This document shows positions 31,138 through 42,013 of a DNA stretch of 64,000 bases, one piece after another. Position 1 is the stretch's first letter. Every line of letters begins with the position of its first letter. A program made the translations under genes and the position numbers. The stretch covers positions 1 through 64,000 of the forward strand of contig LFMX01000020.1 in the NCBI GenBank assembly GCA_001184405.1, written 5' to 3'. A model generated the notes under the pieces. That model did not search any database. It saw only the letters and a list, made by a program, of their open reading frames with translations, and was not told where the DNA came from. This DNA is from Candidatus Burkholderia humilis (GTDB lineage Bacteria > Pseudomonadota > Gammaproteobacteria > Burkholderiales > Burkholderiaceae).

Positions 31138-34100
31138 TCACTCCCGCACGACCACAACCGGAATCCCTTTCAAAGAACCCCCCGCCCCGATGCGCGCAGC
31201 ATCAATCGCCTCCTGCACGGCATCAGAAGTAAAGCCCTCGATCCCCATCCGCGCAACGATAGTGTGCTCCGCCCGCTTGACGGCAGCAAGCTGAGCCAAC
31301 TTCACATGCCCATACCCGCGCACGCGTTCAAACAACGCCGCCAGCGCGCGAACATCATCCAGATCGGCAGATGAACCAAGTGCAAACGCACGAGAGATCG
31401 TGATCTCGTAATCATGTGCCAGCTGCCGCTCCATCCGACGCTCGAGCGTTCTACCGAACACATCAAAAAACCCGCCACGCAGCGATCGAAAACGCGCAAG
31501 ACCGCTCAGCACAGGCCAAAGCCATTGGCCGAAAACCCGTTTGCGTGGCTTATCGCCAGAAGACAAAACCGGAGGTGCGAGATTGAACTTGACGGAATAA
31601 TCCGTGCCCGCAGCGCCTTCGAACTGCGCAGCCATTGAAGCACGAAACGCCGGATCGGCATAAAGAAGCGCAACCTCGTACTCGTCCTTCACCGCGAGCA
31701 GCTTGTAGAACGTGATCGCAACCGCCCGCTGAATGCCTCATCGCCGGAAGCGGCAGCCTTCTGTAACAGCGCACGATACCGCTCCACATACCGCCGCCCG
31801 CCATACGCCAGCAACCGCGCCTCACGATCGCGGATCAGCTCGCCAAGCGGCATATCGTTCATGGCGATGCGCTTGGTCAACACCTGCGCCCGCATCAACG
31901 CCGCATGCGACACCGGCACCAGCCCAAGCTGCCACGCGAACCCGAGCATCAAAATATTCGCGCCGATCGTATCGCCGAGAAAACGCGTCGCAATAGCCTG
32001 CGCGTCGCAGGAAAAATGCGCATCGACGCCCGCCGCGTGATGCATCTTGTCGAGCAACGCATCGGCGTGAAGATCGGCGTCCGGGTTCTGCACGAAACTC
32101 GCGTTCGGAATGGCGTGCGTGTTGACGACGATCTTCGTGCGGTCACGCCGCACCGTCTGCAACGCCTCCGGACTCGCGCCGACGACCATGTCGCACGCGA
32201 GCAGCAAATCGGCCTGCTGCGTATCGATGCGCACCTGATTCAGCAGCGCATCCGTCGCCGCGAAGCGCACGAACGACAGCACCGAGCCGCCTTTCTGCGC
32301 GAAGCCCATGAAATCGAGCACCGACGCGCTCTTGCCCTCCAGATGCGCGCCATGCTGATCAACGCGCCCACGGTCACCACGCCCGTGCTGCCGATGCCCG
32401 TCACCAGAATGTCGTACGGCGCGGCATCGAGATGCGTGCGCGGCACCATCAGCGCATCGACGCGGCGCGCAAGCTAGGTGGCATCGAACGCGTGACCTTC
32501 GGCCTTTTTCAGCTTCGCGCCTTCGAGCGTGACGAAGCTCGGACAAAAGCCGTTCACGCACGAATAATCCTTGTTGCACGACGACTGATCGATGCGACGT
32601 TTCCTGCCCAGTTCCGTCTCCACCGGCTCGACCGACAGACAGTTCGACTGCACGCCGCAATCGCCACATCCTTCGCACACGGCTTCGTTAATAAAAAGTC
32701 GCTTATCGGGATCAGGAAACGCCTTCTTCTTCCGACGCCGCCGCTTTTCCGCCGCGCACGTCTGATCGTAGATCAGCACCGTGATGCCGGGCGTATCGCG
32801 CAGACGGCGCTGCACGACATCCAGTTCATCGCGATAATGAAACGTCGTGCCGCGCGGAAACTGATCTTCGTGGCCGTCGTATTTTTCCGGCTCATCGCTC
32901 ACGACGACGAGCAGCGCAATGCCTTCCGCTTCCACTTGCCGCGCGATCTGCGGCACGGAAATGCTGCCATCGACGGGCTGGCCGCCGGTCATCGCGACGG
33001 CATCGTTATAAAGAATCTTGTACGTGATGTTCGCCTTCGCCGCGACCGCCTGACAGACGAGAATGCCGGAGTGAAAGTACGTGCCGTCGCCGAGATTTTG
33101 GAAGACGTGCGGCGTTTTCGTGAACATGGAGTGTGATGCCCAGTCCACGCCTTCGCCGCCCATCTGAATGAGGCCTGTCGTGTTGCGCTCCATCCACGAC
33201 GCCATGAAGTGACAGCCGATGCCTGCCTGCGCGACCGATCCTTCCGGCACCTTCGTCGAGGTGTTGTGCGGACAGCCCGAGCAGAAGTAGGGCGTGCGCT
33301 TTACGGTATCGGCGACATTGGACAGGATGTACGGCGCGACGAGATCGACCACTTTGTCGCGCCGGTCGAGCGCCGGCTTGTGATGCGCAAGCCACTGCGC
33401 GAACACCGGCAACACGCGCGACGGCCGCAGCTCGCAGAGCGCGGATAGCAGCGCCGAGCCATCCTGCGCGTGCTTGCCGATCACGACTGGCTGCGTGCCA
33501 TGCGCCCGGTTATACAAATGCTCCTTGATCTGCTGCTCGACGACCGACCCTTTCTCTTCGATGACGAGCACTTCGGTGAGACCATCGACGAACGCATCGA
33601 GCCGCGTGGTTTCGAGCGGATACGACAGCCCGACTTTGTAGATGCGCACGCCCGCCGCGTTCAAATCGTCCACGGTGAGTTCGAGCCGCCGCAGCGCTTC
33701 CATCAAATCGAGATGCGCCTTCCCGCATGTGACGATGCCGACATTCGTGCGCGGACTCGGCGCAATCCACTTGTCGATGCTGTTGAACCGCGCGAAGTGC
33801 CGCACCGCGTCGATCTTCGCGTCGAGGCGCGCTTCGATGGTCAGGCTCGGCAAAGTCGGGCCAGGCGGTTCTGCAACCCGCCCGCCGGCGGCGTGAACGC
33901 TTCGTTGGGCGCTCTCCAGTCCGGTTTGCAGCGCGTCGAGATCGACGGTCGAACCGGATTCGACGGTTTCCGAAATTGCCTTGAAGCCGATCCACGCGCC
34001 CTAGAACCGCGAAAGCACCCAGCCGTAAAACCCGAACTCCAGCATGTCCGCGACGTTCGACGGGTTCACCACGGGCATATGCCACGAGATCATCGTCTGA

Positions 34101-34615
34101 TCGCTTTGATGCGGCATCGACGATGACACGCAGCCGTGGTCATCGCCCGCGACGACTAGCACGCCGCCGTGCGGCGACGAGCCGTACGCGTTGCCGTGCT
34201 TGAGCGCATCGCCCGCGCGGTCGACGCCCGGACCTTTGCCGTACCACATCGCGAACACGCCATCGACGGTGCGCTCCGGATCGCTTTCCACGCGCTGCGT
34301 GCCGAGCACGGAGGTGCCGCCGAGTTCCTCGTTGATCGCGGGCAAAAAGCGCACGTCATGCGAAGCGAGCAGTGTCTTCGCCTTCCACAATTGCTGATCG
34401 ACCATGCCGAGCGGCGATCTGCGATAGCCGCTGATGAACCTGGCCGTGTTCAGTCCGGCGGCGCGATCGCGTTCGCGCTGCATCAGCACGAGCCGCACGA
34501 GCGCCTGCGTGCCGGTTAGAAAGATGCGGCCGGTCGTGGCGCTGAGGTTGTCGCCGAGTTGATAGTCGGAAAGGGCGGGCGTGAGGATGGCTTGGGAGGG
34601 AACGCGGGCGTTCAT
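31138..34615 (-). pseudogene. Indolepyruvate ferredoxin oxidoreductase, multiple stops and frameshifts
   Basis: The intact enzyme (about 1150 residues, fused alpha/beta form) oxidatively decarboxylates aryl- or 2-oxo acids, passing electrons to ferredoxin. ATG 34615 begins the pyrimidine/TPP half (FISGYRRSPLGMVDQQLW). An in-frame TAG at 34001-34003 interrupts it. The frame continues with the TPP domain (TPYFCSGCPHNTST, AGIGCHFMASWM) and a ferredoxin-like cluster motif CEGCGDCGVQSNC, then a second in-frame TAG at 32474-32476. A frameshift near 32350 precedes the gamma domain (SVLDFMGFAQKGGSVLSFVRF), and another lies near 31740 before the C-terminal 185 residues. At least four lesions. Confidence 0.9.
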
Positions 34616-34847
34616 CGAATCTCCGGTCTTGTTATGTGAGGCAATACGACATTCTTTGCCGACAAAACCGGAATTTTTTTGCTGAGTCGCTCCGAAACCG
34701 TGTGAATGGAGAAGTGCGCGGACGAATATCGAGATGACTGAGAGAAATCTTCTCGATCGTGCGCGTCTTCGCGTAAACCCGGGGCGAGCGCGCGGCTTGC
34801 TTGCGACTAATCTGAACGCTTTCGAATCGACATCAGAAAGGACGCCG

Positions 34848-35489
34848 ATGAAGCTCTATTACTGGCCGAAAACGCGCGCCTTCTGCGCGCTGTGGATGCT
34901 CGAAGAAATGCGCGTGCCGTACGACCTCGAGTTCGTCAACATTCGCGCGGGCGCGCAAAACGATGCCGCATTCTGCCGCGTGAATCCGATGTCGAAATTG
35001 CCCGCGCTGGAAGATCGCGGCGTGTGCGTGGCGGAATCGGACGCAGTGCTGCTGTATCTCGCCGACCGGTTTCCCGACACACAACTCGGCGTGCCGTTCG
35101 ATGACGTCGCGCGCGGCCGTTTCCTGCAATGAATGTTCTTCACCGGCTCGTGTCTCGAACCGGCGATGGCCGAACGGATGACCGGCGCGCCCGGCAATAC
35201 GGTGAGTTTCGGCTGGGGCGATCTGAGTCGCGTCGAACACGCGATCGAACCCGCGCTGGAAGAAGGGCCGTGGCTGCTCGGCGAGCAGTTCACGGCGGCG
35301 GACATTCTCACCGCGAGCACGCTGCAGATCGCGTTCATGGCGAAAGTGATCGAGCCGCAAGGCGTGCTGTTCGACTATGTTGAACGGTCAGTTGCGCGCG
35401 AAGGATACGAACGCGCCGCCGCGATTGATCATCGCGAGGCGGAGCGGTTGGCGCTCAAATCGCAAACGGGCGCGGTGAAAGCACCGTAG
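34848..35489 (+). pseudogene. Glutathione S-transferase with one in-frame stop
   Basis: ATG 34848 opens MKLYYWPKTRAFCALWMLEE, a GST N-terminal thioredoxin fold with VNPMSKLPALED and AESDAVLLYLADRF. At 35130-35132 an in-frame TGA follows FLQ, and the same frame then continues MFFTGSCLEPAMAERM through the helical C-terminal domain (GPWLLGEQFTAADILTASTL) to 35489. Family members have tryptophan here, so a single TGG-to-TGA change explains the break. No other damage is visible; length would be 213 residues. Confidence 0.88.
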
Positions 35490-35498
35490 AGTGCAGAA

Positions 35499-35744
35499 TC
35501 AGGGAAAGGCGCGCGGTTTCGGAATGCCCGCTCCCGCTTCTATATCCGCCACGCCGCGCTGATGCGCAAGCTCGATCGCTTCGATCTGATCGGCGAGTCC
35601 GTCGTCGTCGCCGACGGTCGTCTACGGCTGCACGGCTTTATCGTTGTGACGGATTTCGTACTCGGCGTCCCAACGCGTGCCCTGTAGCTCGACGGGGCGC
35701 ACGTGGATCGCGTAGACGCCATACAGAAAGACCTGCTCCGGCAT
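35499..35744 (-). pseudogene. Small conserved hypothetical protein with in-frame stop
   Basis: Minus strand from ATG 35744: MPEQVFLYGVYAIHVRPVEL then GTRWDAEYEIRHNDKAVQP, an in-frame TAG at 35622-35624, and then TTVGDDDGLADQIEAIELAH to a TGA at 35499. Without the stop the protein would have 81 residues. A TGG-to-TAG change is a simple explanation. It precedes nothing in its own direction, and its partner at 35773 is co-oriented. Function unknown. Confidence 0.6.
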
Positions 35745-35772
35745 GATGCCCTCCCTTCGCGGTCGCAACGTT

Positions 35773-35994
35773 CTACAACTCGATTTCCCCAAGGATGCGA
35801 TGCGCCAGTGCGCGCGGTTTCTCCAGCGCTTCCTGCTCGTTCGCCGATTCGGCTTCCACTTCGTAGATCGTCGCCTCGGTGTCTTCGCCGTCATCGCGGG
35901 CGAGCGACACGAGTCCCTGAAATTTGCCGGAATCGTTGGCGCGCACGTCGAGCGTCGCGGTGTAGATGCCTTTCGTGTACGTCGTGTCTTCCAT
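35773..35994 (-). CDS. Small conserved hypothetical protein
   Basis: A 73-residue acidic protein, MEDTTYTKGIYTATLDVRAN then GKFQGLVSLARDDGEDTEAT and EALEKPRALAHRILGEIEL. I recognise it as a small protein common in Burkholderia-group genomes, with no known function. It has no signal peptide or membrane segment and is probably cytoplasmic. It is co-oriented with the broken small gene 28 bases downstream. The frame is clean. Confidence 0.6.
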   Translation of the reverse strand: MEDTTYTKGIYTATLDVRANDSGKFQGLVSLARDDGEDTEATIYEVEAESANEQEALEKPRALAHRILGEIEL

Positions 35995-36122
35995 GATGGA
36001 TTCGCCTCATCGAGAACGCGGGAACGTCGGGACGAAATCCATGCTAGCACGCAGTTATTTTGCGTGTATGTGACCGGCGCGGGCTTCGTTTGTCGATGCC
36101 AGCGCAACGCCTGTTCCCGCGT

Positions 36123-37034
36123 TCAGCCCAGCAGTTCCTCGACTTCAGCGAGCGTCGGCGAATGTCCGCCCGAATGACGGCACGCCGCCGCGCCCGCCGT
36201 GAGCGCGAACTTCAAATGATCGGGCCATTCGCCGTGGCGCGCCATCAGCGAGTAAAGCAATCCGCCGATGGACGCATCGCCTGCGCCGACCGTGTCCGCC
36301 ACTTCGACGCTCGGTGGACGCCCCTTGTACACCGCATCGCCGACGAAGAGCGACGCTTCGTCCGAGCCGCGCGTGACGAGCACCGTGGCTTGCGGATTCA
36401 TCGCGCGGATTTTCGCGAGCGCGTCCGCTTCCGGCACGCCCGGAAAGAGCTTGTGCAAATCTTCATCGGACACTTTGATGAGATCGGCCAGCGACGCCAT
36501 GTTGCGCAAAATGGGCTCGTAGCCGTGTTCCATCAGATTGCGATAGTTCGGATCGAAACTGATCTTCACGCCATGATCGCGCAGTTGCGCGGCGAGTTTT
36601 GCGAGCGTGCTCCCGAGCGGCTGACGCACGAGGCTGATGCAGCTGAAATGCGCCCACTTCACGCGCTCCATCCAGCCTTGCGGGAGTTTGGATGGCTCGA
36701 ACGCGAGATCCGCGCCGTTCTCGCCCATGAAGTAATAAGTCGGCGGCTGTGTCTTGTGCACGATGGCGAGCAGCGGCGGGCGCTCCACGCGCTGCATGAA
36801 GCGCATATCGAGACCGGACGCGACGCTCACGTCCCACAGATCATCGGAGAAATTGTCGGTGCCGAGCGAGCCCGCGCACGCCGTCGGCAAGCCGAGTTGC
36901 GCCACCGCGCGCGCGACGTTCCAGCCCGCGCCGCCCGGACGCGACAGCCAGCTCGACACATCCGTGCGGATCATGTCCGTCAGGATATCGCCGGCGGAGA
37001 CGAATTGCGGGAAAGTGGTTTGCTCGCTTGCCAT
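36123..37034 (-). CDS. PfkB-family carbohydrate kinase (fructokinase)
   Basis: The 303-residue protein starts MASEQTTFPQFVSAGDILTD at 37034. It has the ribokinase-fold features: N-terminal RPGGAGWNVARAVAQLG (PfkB signature 1) and ADTVGAGDASIGGLLY (signature 2, catalytic base D253). The next genes upstream are an AGE-family epimerase and a LacI regulator, suggesting a module in which mannose is isomerised to fructose and then phosphorylated (inference). It is the only member of the module that is still intact. Longer upstream reading frame overlaps the epimerase and is not used. Confidence 0.85.
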   Translation of the reverse strand: MASEQTTFPQFVSAGDILTDMIRTDVSSWLSRPGGAGWNVARAVAQLGLPTACAGSLGTDNFSDDLWDVSVASGLDMRFMQRVERPPLLAIVHKTQPPTYYFMGENGADLAFEPSKLPQGWMERVKWAHFSCISLVRQPLGSTLAKLAAQLRDHGVKISFDPNYRNLMEHGYEPILRNMASLADLIKVSDEDLHKLFPGVPEADALAKIRAMNPQATVLVTRGSDEASLFVGDAVYKGRPPSVEVADTVGAGDASIGGLLYSLMARHGEWPDHLKFALTAGAAACRHSGGHSPTLAEVEELLG

Positions 37035-37039
37035 CGTTT

Positions 37040-38261
37040 TCACCGTGAAGTTTGGGGCGAAGAAAGCGCGTTCAGCACTTCGTAGCACGTGCCCATCGTG
37101 TGATAGTCGGTCTTGCCGGCGGGCGATTTTTCGTCGCCGTATTTGCCGGTTGTCGCACGTGAGAATGCGATACCACGCGCCGTATTCGTGATCGACGAAA
37201 TATTTCCAGCTATAGCGCCAGAGTTCGTCGTAGCAATCCCAGAAGCGCTCGCGGCCTGTGCGCGCGCCGAGCAGCACGGCGGCGAAGCTTTCCGCTTACA
37301 CCCAGAAATATTTGTCGTGATCGCAGATGGTGTCGTCCGGGCCGAAGCCGTAATACAGCCCGCCGTGACGGCTGTCCCACGCGCGTCCGAATCCGGCATC
37401 GAACAATTCGATGGCGCGGGCGTTCAACCACGGCAACTTGCGATGCCGCTCCAGAATCAGCAGCAGCTTCGCCCATTCGGTCTGATGTCCCGGCTGAAAT
37501 CCCCACGGACGGAAAATATTCGAACTGTCCGATTCGTTGTAATGCCAGTCCACCGACCAGTCCGGCCTGAAATGCTCCCAGACGAGCCCGTTTGAGAGCC
37601 GCGCCTGACGCATCGTGATATTGCCCGCGATGATCGACGCGCGATCCAGATAGATGACGTGCCCCGTCGCCTCGTACGCGGCGAGCAGCGCTTCGGTCGC
37701 GTGCATGTTCGCGTTCTGGCTGCGGTAGTCCGAAAGCTGCCAGTCGGCCGTGGCTTCGTCGGCGTACAAACCGGCGTTGGCATCCCAGAAACGCTTGTCT
37801 ATCAGCGCGAAGGTTTCGTCGATCATCGGCTTGGCTTCGTCGATGCCCGCCATCGCCGCATGCGCGCACGCGAGCAGCACGAACACCATGCCGTAGCAAT
37901 GACGTGTGCCATCGAGCGTGCGCCTGGCGCCATCGCGCCATTCGATTTCCCAGTCGTAGCCTTCGAGGTCCGCGTCCCAGTGGGCGTCGCGCAGGAAGGC
38001 GAACACATAGCGCGCGTCATCCTGATACCGCGCGTCGCCGAAATGCCGGTACGCCATCGCGTAATCTAAAGACAAAGCGCGTGCTGCTGACGAGGTGATG
38101 CGTCGTGCGATCGTAGACTGTGCCGTCGTCCTTGAAAAATAGAAGAAGCCGCCGGACGGATCGCGCACGTGTGACAGCAGAAAATCGCGGCTGCGAAAGT
38201 CGGGTTGCGGCCGCGTACCGGTTTGGGGTTTCGCTTCGGCTAAGAGTTCGGTCGTGTCCAT
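37040..38261 (-). pseudogene. AGE-family epimerase/isomerase, multiple lesions
   Basis: The family (N-acylglucosamine 2-epimerase, mannose isomerase, cellobiose epimerase) has an alpha/alpha barrel of about 400 residues. From ATG 38261 the start SRDFLLSHVRDPSGGFFYF is followed by a stretch of about 22 residues in the wrong frame, bounded by two compensating frameshifts. The barrel then resumes (LDYAMAYRHFGDARYQDDAR, TRHCYGMVFVLLACAHAAMA, NANMHATEALLAAYEATG, WGFQPGHQTEWAKLLLIL). An in-frame TAA at 37296-37298 replaces a glutamine codon after DKYFWV. A further shift near 37150 precedes the last residues. The key histidine region is present but the gene is dead. Confidence 0.87.
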
Positions 38262-38268
38262 GTCGTGC

Positions 38269-39282
38269 TCATGTCCTTGGTCCGGCCGGGCCGGAACTCG
38301 CGCGAGGAATGAAGTTGACGTTCACCAGTGTGTCGGCCTGGTCGGGCGGAGACGGACTGTCCTACAGCAACAATTCGACGCCGCGCCGCCCGAGCGCTTC
38401 CTTGTCCACCGTCACCGTCGTCGAGAGCTGCGGCGTGCTTTGCGCGGCGGCGGGAATATCGTCGAAACTGACGAAGGCGATGTCCTCCGGCACGCGCAGC
38501 CCGTGCGCGAGACAGACGCGCATCGCGGCGAGGACCGCTGCATCGTTATAGGCGAAAACGGCGTCAGGCAGCGGATTCGATTGCGCGCGTCCGCGATCAG
38601 GCGTTCCATCGCGTCGGCGGCGGCGAGATCGGCGGGAAGGCCCGGCTGCGTGTTGACTTCGAGCGTCGGATCGAAAAGCTGGCCGGCATCGAAATACGCC
38701 TTTCGATAGCCCAACACCCGTTGCGCGATGCTGTAATGCACCAGCGACCCGCCGATGAACGCCACGCGCCGTCTGCTGGATGCGAAGAGATGCTGCATCG
38801 CGAGCGACGCGCCTTTCACGTTGTCGATATTCACCGAGCGAAACCCGGGCGCGCGCAGGTCGATCAGCACGGTCGGCCGCGCCAGCGAATGCAGATGCGC
38901 CAGCAATTTCGGCTCGACGAAACCCGCAACCACGATGGCGTCTGGCGCGTGCAGCCGCATTTGCTGCGCGAGATCGTGCGTCGGACCGGCCGTGAGCACG
39001 GACGGCACGAGCCGCCGTTCGCGGCACGCTTCCTCGAAACCCGTTCAGCACATGTGAGAAAAACGGGCTGACGGCGAAATTGTTGTGCTGCCGGTGCAGC
39101 AGGAACGTGACGCGACGAATCCGCGTGCGCAATTGCGCCGAATCGTAGCCGAGCTGCTGCGCCACTTCGACCACGCGAACCCGCGTGGCTTCGGACAAAC
39201 CCGGCTGGTTTTTGAGCGCGCGCGAAACCGTCCCGATCGAGACGCTGGCCGCGCGCGCGACATCGCGAATGGTGGTAGCCAT
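38269..39282 (-). pseudogene. LacI-family transcriptional regulator, frameshifted
   Basis: ATG 39282 opens a clear LacI DNA-binding domain (TIRDVARAASVSIGTVSRAL, residues 4-23) and the hinge. The frame is lost near 39040 (SPFFSHVLNGF), resumes in another (APDAIVVAGFVEPKLLAHLH, VAFIGGSLVHYSIAQRVLGY), and returns near 38580 to the first (DAVFAYNDAAVLAAMRVCLA, AFVSFDDIPAAAQSTPQLST). An in-frame TAG at 38362-38364 precedes a further 30 codons. It would have controlled the epimerase gene that starts 8 bases downstream. The helix-turn-helix alone might still be translated. Confidence 0.86.
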
Positions 39283-39467
39283 CGTGGTGTTGTCTGTCTC
39301 CGCCGAGCGTGTTTATCCCGTTCAGCAGATTCGCTTGTTTCCGACGATTGTATAGTATAGTAAAAATGTCGCAAAACGGCGCGACGGAGTCTAGAGAAAA
39401 CCACTAGAAGCCTTTTATATGAAGCGTTTGAAGGCGCAATGTTTGTTTAGTAAAAATAGCAATACGC

Positions 39468-40074
39468 TTAATTTTCCTCCTCACGCTGATGCACGGAATG
39501 GCCGTCGCATGTCCAGACGTCCAGCATCATGTTGTCGTCCCAATAGTGGGCGAGCAAGGGAAGACTCAACCGTCCACGCAAGGTGGCGTGCACCTTTTCG
39601 CCGTTTCGACTCCAACCCTCGATCGGCTTGCGCCAGTGACACGCAACGACCACGCCGTCCGGCGAAAGCGTCTGATACACATGCTCGACGATGTGCCACA
39701 ACTGCGGTTCGTCAAGGTAATAACCGATTTCGCTGAGCACGATGAGATCGAGCGGACCTTCCGGCCACGTGTCGGGCAAGAACATCTGCGCGACCTTCAC
39801 ATTGCCGAACTCCGCGACGCGCTTGCGTGTCAGCGCAACGGCGTCTTCGGCGATATCCGTCGCGATCAGTTCGCCGCAGCGCGGCGCGAGCAGCGCCGTC
39901 AGTTCCCCGTTGCCGCACGCGGGTTCGAACGCGCGCGTAGTGTTCATGCGGCAGCGCGCCGAGTAGAAGCGCGCGTTTGCGCCGCTCGTACCAGCGATGG
40001 CTGATCTTCCAGGGATCATCGTTGCCTCGGTACAAGTTATCGAAGTAGTGCTTAGTATTTTTTTAGCTTCTCAT
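39468..40074 (-). pseudogene. NodS-like SAM-dependent methyltransferase, broken
   Basis: The reading frame begins at ATG 40074, which overlaps the PIG-L stop (ATGA), but meets TAA after three codons. In-frame similarity continues (YRGNDDPWKISHRWYERRKR) to about 39920, where a frameshift interrupts a run that otherwise reads RAFEPACGNGELTALLAPRC, a SAM-binding motif. The remainder (ELIATDIAEDAVALTRKRVA, LIVLSEIGYYLDEPQLWHIV) is open to 39468. It is the last recognised gene of a three-gene set with PIG-L and acyl-CoA dehydrogenase homologues. Confidence 0.8.
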
Positions 40075-40880
40075 ATTAGGATGACTTTGAATGGCCGCGT
40101 GAGCCGCGCGAGGACGTGCTCGGGAAGCACGGGTGCGCCGCCCATCGCGGAATCAGGCTCGATCTGGCTGCGGAAGGCCCGCACGGCGCGCAGTTTCCGG
40201 GCGTGCGTGGCATCGTCTAGCATGACGCGGCGAGCGCGGCTCCAGGGCACGCGCGTATCATCCGGTGAAGCCCAATGCCAGGTCCAGAGCGGCACTTCCA
40301 CGAAGGGCAACTGCGCGTCGCTCGCGGCCGAATGAGCGGCGCGCCCGACTGCCTCGTGGTCCGGGTGACCATCGTAGCGCCATGTGGCGAAAACGATGTC
40401 GTTCGGTTGCAGGTATTGCGCAAGAAGTCCTGATAAATCCGCCTCGAACTGCTTCGCGCCGCCGTCCTGAAGACCAAGCCGCACGACTTGCACTTGCCGC
40501 ATGCGCAGCCGTTGCAGCGCCTCGCGCGTTTCCTGCGGACGCACGCTGGCAAGGCGATCCGGCGGCCAATCGAACGATTCGGGGTGGCTCGCGGTGCCAT
40601 CCGTCACGGCGATGATCAGCACACTCCGGCTGATCTCCGACAGCCGCGCGAGCAATCCGCCCGTGCCGAGCACTTCGTCGTCCGGGTGTGGCGCGATGAC
40701 GACGGCGCGCGCGCCGAAGGGCACCAGTTCGGCGGGCTCGGCTTCGGGCTGCGCGCCCAAACGGTGCCAGTCCTACCAGGCGGATTCCGGCGTTCCGTTG
40801 CCTTCGATCAGCCGATCCGACGACGCTTCTTTCGAAGGTGTGTCCTGGTTGGTTGGCTCGCGGGTCGTCACAGTTGCCAT
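40071..40880 (-). pseudogene. PIG-L family deacetylase with in-frame stop
   Basis: From ATG 40880 the frame runs MATVTTREPTNQDTPSKEAS to a TAG about 36 codons in (near 40773), where CAG-to-TAG is the likely change. It continues intact with the PIG-L zinc motif APHPDDEVLGTGGLL, then TWRYDGHPDHEAVGRAAHSA, ending at 40071. PIG-L enzymes remove acetyl groups from N-acetylglucosamine-type substrates. A start inside the frame after the stop (GTG near 40760) could still give a nearly complete domain, so residual function is possible. It overlaps the upstream dehydrogenase by 13 bases and the methyltransferase by 4. Confidence 0.8.
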
Positions 40881-41741
40881 GAAATGCTTTCCTCCTCGGG
40901 TCCCTCTATCACGCGTTGAGCGAGCGCGGCTTCATCGCGCTCGAATGAAAACTGGCAGATCCGCTATGAGATGCGTGAAGTGTTCGTCGCGACACTACGG
41001 ATCGGCGGGGCGCTCTGATTGATGTGCGTCGCGCACATTGCGCACGACGAAATTCGCGATGCTTGCCGCTGCCCCGTGCCAGCACGCCGCGATGCCCGCG
41101 CTGCCCTGCCAGAAGCCCGGACGCTCGAGATACGCACGCGGCGCGCCGATGCGTCGCGCGGGCACATCGTCGAAAAGCACGTCGACGCTTGCACTTGCGC
41201 GCATGCCGACCGCGCTCCAACCCGAATCGGTCACCTTCACGCCCGGCTGACGCAGATCGACGGCGACGAGCACGGATTCATCGCGCTCATTCCATGTCGT
41301 GACGAGCGCGTGCGTGAGCGACGCCGCGCCCGAACACCACGCCTTCGTGCCCTGCAGACGCAGCGCGCCGGTGCCGCTGTCGCCGGTCGCCAGCAGGCGC
41401 GCGTTCGGCGGTTCGGCGGCCCAGACGCCCCAAGACGTGCCCGGTTCAGGCGGCGCGCCGTCCAGTTCGGCGAGGATCGCGAGAGCGTCCGTATGTCCTT
41501 CGTACAGCCTGACCAGCGAGAGATCGAAGCCCGCGACCGCGCCGAGCGCTTGCCAGCGCGCGTGGGTATCGCCGCTGCCGGGCAGGGGCAGACGATCCAG
41601 CTGCGCGTCGATCAGCGCGCGCAGCATGCGTCCGGTCTGGGCGGCATCGCTGCGCATACACGACGGTCGCGGCGTTCGTGCGAGGAATTCGCGCAATGCG
41701 GATACCGTCGCCGCGCCTTCGGTCTGGGCGTTGGTCAGCAT
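40868..41741 (-). pseudogene. Acyl-CoA dehydrogenase-like protein, internally deleted
   Basis: ATG 41741 opens MLTNAQTEGAATVSALREFL and the middle beta domain (LRLQGTKAWCSGAASLTHAL, GWSAVGMRASASVDVLFDDV, AYLERPGFWQGSAGIAACWH). The frame ends at TAG 40995-40997. Short downstream pieces (HLIADLPVF, then ERDEAALAQRVIEGPEEE in another frame) correspond to the normal C-terminus and reach a TGA at 40868-40870. Most of the C-terminal helical domain is missing, so a deletion plus a frameshift have destroyed the gene. It is the first gene of the dehydrogenase/PIG-L/methyltransferase set. Confidence 0.78.
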
Positions 41742-41961
41742 GACATGGGCTCTCGTCCTGGTTGTGTGTGGGCATGAACAAGATTGTGGCAAGGGACATG
41801 CCCAGCCGCCATTCGGCAGAAAGGCTTAAGCAAAAACGCCGGACGATCGTCAGGAATCCGCGCCGGGTAAGGCGTCGACGAACGCGAGCGTCTTTTTTGC
41901 CTATGCCTGCCTATGCCATCTGGACGACTCGACGGCCATCGCGAGCCGCGCTCCAATGACG

Positions 41962-41987
41962 AAAAGGCCGCGCGAGGCGGCCTTCAT
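41962..41987 (-). terminator. Terminator after the BASS transporter gene
   Basis: An 8-bp stem, AAGGCCGC (41964-41971) with GCGGCCTT (41977-41984), ends on the minus strand in TTTT, 27 bases beyond the transporter stop codon. Confidence 0.7.
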
Positions 41988-42013
41988 CGGAAGGAGGGGA
42001 AATGCGGAAGGGG

